Assembly (NCBI GenBank): GCA_023055355.1
Contig: JALJCS010000020.1
Coordinates: 6,493,001-6,557,000, forward strand
Source of the DNA: Agelaius tricolor
Lineage: Eukaryota; Chordata; Aves; Passeriformes; Icteridae
DNA length: 64,000 bases
Reading direction: 5' to 3'
The notes below the pieces were generated by a model that saw only the letters and a list, made by a program, of their open reading frames with translations, made no database searches and was not told where the DNA came from. Positions 57,801 through 64,000 of this stretch are shown here, piece by piece. Every line of letters begins with the position of its first letter. Positions within the stretch are counted from its first letter, which is position 1. The position numbers and the translations under genes are program-made.

Positions 57801-58831
57801 AGCAGACAGCACCACCTCTGCTTCAGCTCTCCGAGATGGCGATGGGGAAGAACAAAAAGCTGTTTCTGAAGTGGTCTGTGAATCAAAAGTGCCCTCTGCT
57901 GGGAAAACCCTGCATGAGGGAGCCTTTCCAGACCATACCCGAAAGCCTAATTACCCTCTTGTGCTGGGGAAGAGGCTGGATGTGGTCCAGGATGCTCTCA
58001 GCAGTTGCCTTTGCCATTACATGCCCTGTCGGGATTGCAGTCTGAACATGTCACAGGGTATTGGAGCAGGCTGTGATTTCATTAGGGCTTGACATCACGT
58101 GTGTGTGGCTGCTCAGTCACTGCTCTGCTCCTCGGGAGCAGAAAACAGGAATTTGCATTTGCAGTATTGCCACGTGAAGGATAAGAATCTGGATGTGAAT
58201 CCTGTGCAGATAGCATCACCCTTGGCAAACAAAAAAGTGATAAAATGGGATAAAGCTGGGAAGGAGCCTTCAGTAGCCCTGATTTAATTCTTATTTGTTT
58301 TATGTGAGCAGCATTGATGGAATATGTGGTGTCTGTGCCAAACTGCACAGCCCTGCAGGGAGCCCTTGTTCTCCTGGGGCTCTCCTGTGCCTCTGGCACA
58401 GTCTGACCCTGCAGGAATATTCATGGGCTCCCTGCTGCCCAGCCCAGTGCTTCTCCCTTCAGCTCCTTCCTGGGGCTGTGCAGAGGGGGCTCCAAGGGTG
58501 GAGGATGAAGGGCTGTGGGGAGGACATGGGTGTGAGATGCACAAAGTGAGTTAGGAGGCGAGAGCTGGGACATTTCCTGTGGGTTTCATGGGCTTCTGTG
58601 AATGTCCATTCCTGCTGCTCTTGCAAAGCTGCATGCAGCCTGCACATCCTTCAGATTTAGGGAGAGTGAAGGCTCCATCTACATGCATGTCCTGTGGTTC
58701 AAAACTGTTGTGAAATGAACTATTTGTTTGCAAAAATACAGCTCCCACAAGTTCAGCTGCTTGCCTTCTCCAGCTGGGTGTTGCTCTTCCAATCTGTAAG
58801 TGCACAGAAGCACAAGCAAGAAAAACCAAGA

Positions 58832-58903
58832 GAGAACAATAAAAATCCCATTGAAAAAAAATAAACAAAGAACAATAAAAATCCAATTAAAAACATCAAC
58901 TTA
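58832..58903. repeat. 36-bp tandem duplication, A-rich
   Basis: GAACAATAAAAATCC occurs at 58834 and again at 58870, each followed by CATTGAAAAA or AATTAAAAA-type sequence, giving two imperfect 36-bp copies. Two AATAAA hexamers per region arise simply from the repeat and are not evidence of a polyadenylation site. Confidence 0.8.
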
Positions 58904-60449
58904 AGTGTACAAGGTTTCAGCTGTTAGTACTCTGTTCTGAGCTTCTTTAGCAAATTCAGTGGCAAGGGCTGTTTCTTATCTAAAGTAATTTATCTTAACA
59001 TCTGGAGCAAAAAGGAATTGATCTATCTTGTTATTTGTCATCACAAAAGACTGTTTTAGAAGATGAATAGTCAGAGATATAAAAATAGCAGAAATCAGAG
59101 CAAATAGCTAAACTGATTTTAAAAATACGGTTAGTACTGGTGTGCTGTTTGTGCCCCTTGGGAAGAGGAGCTGCTGTATGATGCATCATGTTGATGTTAC
59201 ATAGCAGCAAGGAGTGATATTGATGAATTCTGAAAGAAGAGCTGGCCAGGAAAGGAGGGAAATAATCCTTGTGGCTATGAAACAAGCTTGAAATCCTCTG
59301 GGATTTGTAACGGAAGCCTTTTTTGTCAAAGGAGCTGTGGAGCAAGTGTCCCAGGTTTCACTCTGCTGGCACTGGTTGATTTTGGCAGGCAGGAGTTTTT
59401 CCTATAATTGTCCTTGAGAAGCCTTTGATTGTTCTGCCTGCACTCGTGGGTGGGAAGGCAGCTTTATTTAAGGAGGAATAAATATTTATTCTCTTGGAGC
59501 GCTTGCCACAGCTGTTGCTTTGCAGAAAGATGGGAGTTTCAGTTAGAAGCGAGTCATGCAAACTCCCTGCTTTTATGAATTTGCACCTGCCGAGCTGTGG
59601 TTTGGGTTTGAGTGAATCTAAAATCTCAGAGGTAAAGTTCACCAGAAGTGGTAAGTTTTGACTGTCTAAACCCAGTGAATTATTCATTCCTTTCTCCCAG
59701 TACCATTGAATTACCACCTTACGCTCCTGCTGGTGCTCTGGGTGGATTTCTGAGTAAATTTGGGTGTTTCAGGTGCACAGCAATCATTTGGCCTGTTTTC
59801 AGATTTGATTTCAGAAGAAATGCAGAGCTAAGTCTTGTCATCCAAAATACCTGTGAATTCAGAAATGGAGGTTTGGTGCCCAACTCAAACAATGCATTGA
59901 ACTGACAGCTTGATTTCTGTCTGGGTCAATTTACAGCAAGAAATGGTGATTTTTAACTATGTGAAATGCTTCTCTTTGGTGTAGAGCTGTTATCTCTGAA
60001 GCCTACCACAGTTAAATGTCATATTGCCTTTTAGAGTGTGTTGTGTGCTTGGCAAGATGTACTTGGGCAAAACGTGGATTGTGCAGGAAGTATTTACACA
60101 ATACATATGCTCCTAATGGTATTTGGTTTGTTTCTTAGTTACTGGGTGTATGTTGGTCTGTTTTGGCACTTCATCCTGTCATCAACTTTTGGATCCAGAC
60201 ATTCAGGAGTGTCCTTTCAGGAGCTGTAGGAATGGAGAAATGTGCTGCAGACAAAATACAAGTTCAAATGCCATGAATGCAGGATTTTTCTAATTGGTTT
60301 CTTCAGAAGTAGGGAATTTAGGTGACTTTGTAATAGTTACTTTTTAATCCACTCCACTTTCCTCCTGCTTTTCCATGCACAGTTCTAACATGGAACTTAC
60401 AGATTGATGTTCCTCTTTTCAGGTAATGAATATAAATCAGAAAACTGAG

Positions 60450-60465
60450 AAAAAAAAAAAAAAAA
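60450..60465. repeat. A16 homopolymer
   Basis: Sixteen consecutive A following CTGAG and preceding GGAAAGG. No SINE or processed-gene body is recognisable on its 5' side, so I call it a simple homopolymer rather than a retrotransposed tail. Confidence 0.85.
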
Positions 60466-63400
60466 GGAAAGGTCCCACATATTGTAATAATATAATGCTT
60501 ATTTCTAAGCAATATTTGGTGCATTTGTAAGAGTGGCAGTGATGTTTTCAGAGGGATTTGGTGCTCAGTTCAGCCCCAGGATATCATTGTCTTGTAATGG
60601 AGAGACTTATGCTGGGCTTCTGTAAAAAGGGGCACCTGCTGCTGACAGCTCCTCAGGCATGGTGTCCCAGCACCACACTGCCCTTCCTCTTCCCCTCTGG
60701 GAGCTCTGGATGCTCTGTTGTGCATGCAAGGCAAGAGCCAGTTCCAGCTCCAGAGGGGAGAGGCAGCAGCTGGCAGTGCCTGGGGCCGTGCCAGCTCCAG
60801 CCCAGCTCCTGTCCCTCCCAGCAGAGCTGTAGCAGCTCAGTGCCTCAGCTAAGGTTAACTGGTGTGCTTGGGGACAGTGCCAAGTGGTGGTGGCATGGCA
60901 CAAACCATGGCACAAACCGTGTCAGAGGCTGCTGAGGGCTCTGGAGCAGGGCAGGATTTGGTCTCAGTCCACACTGGAGTTTCCTGGAGAAGGGACAGGG
61001 AGTGCTTCTGACCCCAGTGAGGGTGTGCAGCCAGGGAGGGGGACAGGCACAGGAGACTCCTGGAGAAGCAGCACCTTGCCTTGCTCACACCTCAGTGAAA
61101 GGGGGGACGTTTCAAGGGATTGACCCAGTGGTTTGGAGGATGTGTTTAGTCAGCAAATGAAAGCAGGCTCAGCTGAGGGAACTGCCTTGCAGTCTCAGCA
61201 TGGGTTGTGGGATAAGATCTGTGAAATGACTCCTTGTTAATTTGTCTCATTAGCAAGATGGGGAGCTGTATGTGAGGCAGAGTGTTCCTTTCCTATTGTT
61301 CCCCATGTTGGTGATTTCTACGTATAACAAACAAAATTCTCTCTGCATAAGCAGTCCCTGAAGGCAGCTGAGCCACTGGTGTTTCTCATCTCTGCACCTC
61401 GCTCTCGTACCTCTGCATGGAGAAACAACTGCTTGTCTCAGTGTAGAAAGAAACAGATTAAAAAGCCACACTTGGTTGCTCTTTTGTCAGTATTTCAGCA
61501 TGGCATTCCTCTTCAGAGAAGTTCTAAAATCCCTGAGAGCTCAGGCAGGATGTGCTGTGTCTCTGCCCCTCGCTGGGGAAGCGAGGGCAGCCTGAGCTCC
61601 GGGCTGTGCACTTGCTGAGGTCAGACTTTCTTGTCTCTTCCTTCCAGTGCTTTTCATCTTTCCATCTTCTGATGAAATGAGGCCATCCTGATAGAAAGGA
61701 ATGCCATGTACTCTCCGTGTGTCTGGTTTGTTTGTTTTTTAAAAAGCTTGAGCTTTTTTTCATATTTCAGCAGTGCTTTAGGAAGGGAAATAAAAATTCA
61801 TGCAGCAGGCTTCATTATTTTGATCATGATTCTTTTCAAAGATCTTTTTTTTTTCCTAATAAGAACTCCTGCTGTGTACATGTGTACATGATGTTTGATA
61901 GTGTTTGGTCATTAAAAATAAACTTTATGAGGAAGTTAAATTTTAGGAATTTCCTCTTACAGTGAAATAACAGATTTTGCTTGTGATAGAGCATTCCTAA
62001 TACCAGCATGTGAGTTGTCACCCCAGCTCATGTCCATTGGTCTGCAGCAAAACATGAAGATGGGGAGGCAGAGAGAAAGGAGATGGAAATGTTTGGTTGC
62101 TTTGTTTGACATGGAGACAGTGGGATAGCATCCTGAAGGCTGTGATTTTGGTTTGGACTTTCAAAGATGAGCAGATCCAAAGGTTTTGCAAGATGCACTG
62201 TAGGTCTCCTGCTCAGCTGCACCTCTGTTTGCAGACACTGCTCTGTCTCTGCTCTCCTGGCTCCTCCCTGCTGCTCCTGCTCCTTGGGTTCTCCTTTCTC
62301 AAGCACTTGGAGAAATGTACTCAGAGGTGTTTCACCACCTGCTCTGGGTGAGGCCCTGTAGTCCAGTGTCAGTGGAACAGGAGTTTGAGGGAGTGTCCTG
62401 GGGTTGTGACATGCACAGAAAGCTTTTGGGGGAATGATCATCACTTACCCAAAGAATCCTGCCAAGGGAAGTGAAGAAAGCAGCAAAAGTAACACAAAGT
62501 TTGAGCATCCTTGAGTGCGAAACCAGTTAAGAAACTTAGCCTGAGTTATGTTCTATGCATAAACTGAGCCAGATGTTTCTGGAGCAATATTTTACCTATT
62601 GATATCTGTATTGGTGAGCATCTTCTGCTCATTGCCCTGACCTGGCTCTGGGGCCTTGTTTGCTGTTGAATGTGAAGTGCTGCTGAGAACCAGTCCAGCT
62701 GGGGACTTGGTTTCCTGCTGGTTGAACTGGTATTTGCAAACACTGAAAGATTAGCAGAGTTGTGATTTGCAGAGCTTTGCTCTGCACAGGGGAAAGCTGT
62801 GCCATGGACCTATCCCACACTGGTGAAGTGCTTAAGCACCATCTCAGGCAGATCCTCACTGTCAGGGCAGTGTTAAAACAAGATGCTTAAACCCTTCTAA
62901 AGCTGCTGATTATTGAACAGAAACACTGAGCTCAGGAAAGCTATTAGTATGCCAAACCAGCCTTGTTTTCTCACTTAATTTTAATGTGAATAACTTTATT
63001 TTAAATTGGTGCTGGTAAGAATCGGGAAAAGCTTTCCGAGAGGGTTTTTTCCTTGCTGTTAGAATAACCTCATTTCAGGCTGTGCTGTGAGACTTTGTGG
63101 CAGCTCCTTTTTGTTGGAAGGTTGCCCCAGGTGACTTATGGTTCATGCACTCTTGTAAGTGCTATTAATTTGTGAGGTTTCAGTGGTTAGACTGAGCTGC
63201 TAAGTGGGCTCTGAGCAGATAATGAGGTCAAGCAGGGAAGAGTGGAAAGAATTCTGTAGGTTCCCACTTGGCATTTGTACCCAGGTTGCACATTTTATGG
63301 AGATTTTGTCCTAAAAGCAAAGTTCCTGTAAAGTCATCATTTTGCAGAGGTGATTTACAATACTTGTCCAAACCTGAAAACAAACCTACTTGTTCATGCT

Positions 63401-64000
63401 CTGTGGCACTGCTCTTGAGATCACTGCTGTCACACTGAAATGCAAATTTACTGCTGTTTGTTTTGGATCATTTTGTGCTGCATTAGAAAGGAAGAAACTA
63501 CTCAAATGCTGGTCCTTATTCTCTTGAGGGATTTTGCAAGGTAGGTTGGGCTGTTAGTAAGGTGGAAAAGCACTGCTTAGGACGTTTTATAAAGAAAGCA
63601 GGTTATGAAGCATAGGAGGGTGCAAAGCTGTAGAAGGAGCATTCTTGTCACCTCTTCAGTCACTGGAAAGCCTCAAATACATTAGCTGAAGCAGTTTGTA
63701 AACAATTGTCTTCTATATTTTACCCTAATCAGCTCCCTGACTTTGATCTTTTAATCATCTTCATCTTATAATTATATCACAGAGGTCCTGGGTTACACAA
63801 GGATTGTGTATCATTTCTGGGATTTGATTATCCATTACATTCACTCTGAAAGTTTCAGATACAGTCATTCAGCCTGGCCAGGGTGGGGGTAGCTGTCAGT
63901 ACCTCATGAGAGACTCTCTTTTTGCATTTTGAGGCGGGTGCATGACCCTACACTCTTCAGAGTTGACACAAGTGGAGCCTTTGGTGGATGTTAAGTCAAA

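Larger units (their letters stand above)
58093..64000. other. Presumed downstream intron, last part; no gene seen
   Basis: Unique sequence with GC-rich patches at about 58320-58560 and 60630-61090. It holds an imperfect 36-bp tandem repeat and an A16 tract, listed separately, and a short TGGCACAAACC direct repeat near 60895-60920. No exon, RNA gene or additional retroelement can be supported up to the window end. Confidence 0.45.

Noticed and set aside
58845..58880. AATAAA hexamers as a polyadenylation site
   Set aside because: They arise from an A-rich tandem duplication with no upstream terminal exon or downstream GT-rich element.

Overview
This is vertebrate, almost certainly avian, nuclear DNA, and nearly all of it looks like the inside of one large intron-rich gene. 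Several things point to a bird. CR1-type LINE fragments are the recognisable interspersed repeats, and I see no mammalian Alu or L1 sequence. Repeat density is low, CpG is depleted, and there are no bacterial-style operons, rRNA or tRNA genes. I cannot name the species.

The only well-supported coding piece is one internal exon on the + strand at 31487-31687. It is 201 nt (67 codons) with clean splice sites and phase 0 at both ends. It encodes a lysine/glutamate-rich, low-hydrophobicity segment with a basic C-terminal end, typical of disordered linkers in nuclear or scaffold proteins. I could not identify the parent gene. About 31 kb before it and 32 kb after it hold no other exon I can defend, so the flanking introns are probably very long. 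Weak exon-like candidates at 57806-58092 and 44202-44360 are listed as findings only.

Layout: 1-31486 is upstream intronic sequence. It holds an ancient CR1 3' end (about 8471-9330), a dispersed sequence pair with a local tandem duplication (7667-7792 and 9741-10052), a 43-bp AT-rich tandem repeat (10786-10920) and scattered microsatellites. Then comes the exon. 31688-64000 is downstream intronic sequence. It holds a 430-bp minisatellite with mixed 21/45-bp units (39234-39649), a younger-looking CR1 tail fragment (43788-43868), a MIR-like SINE fragment (46806-46905), and several AT-rich, TAAT-rich or E-box/octamer-bearing stretches that could be conserved regulatory elements. Most open reading frames in the window are chance openings in GC-rich, CpG-poor patches or in the multiple-of-three minisatellite.

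I did not find a convincing new biological system. The most useful leads are the orphan exon, the minisatellite, the ancient CR1 copy and the candidate enhancers.
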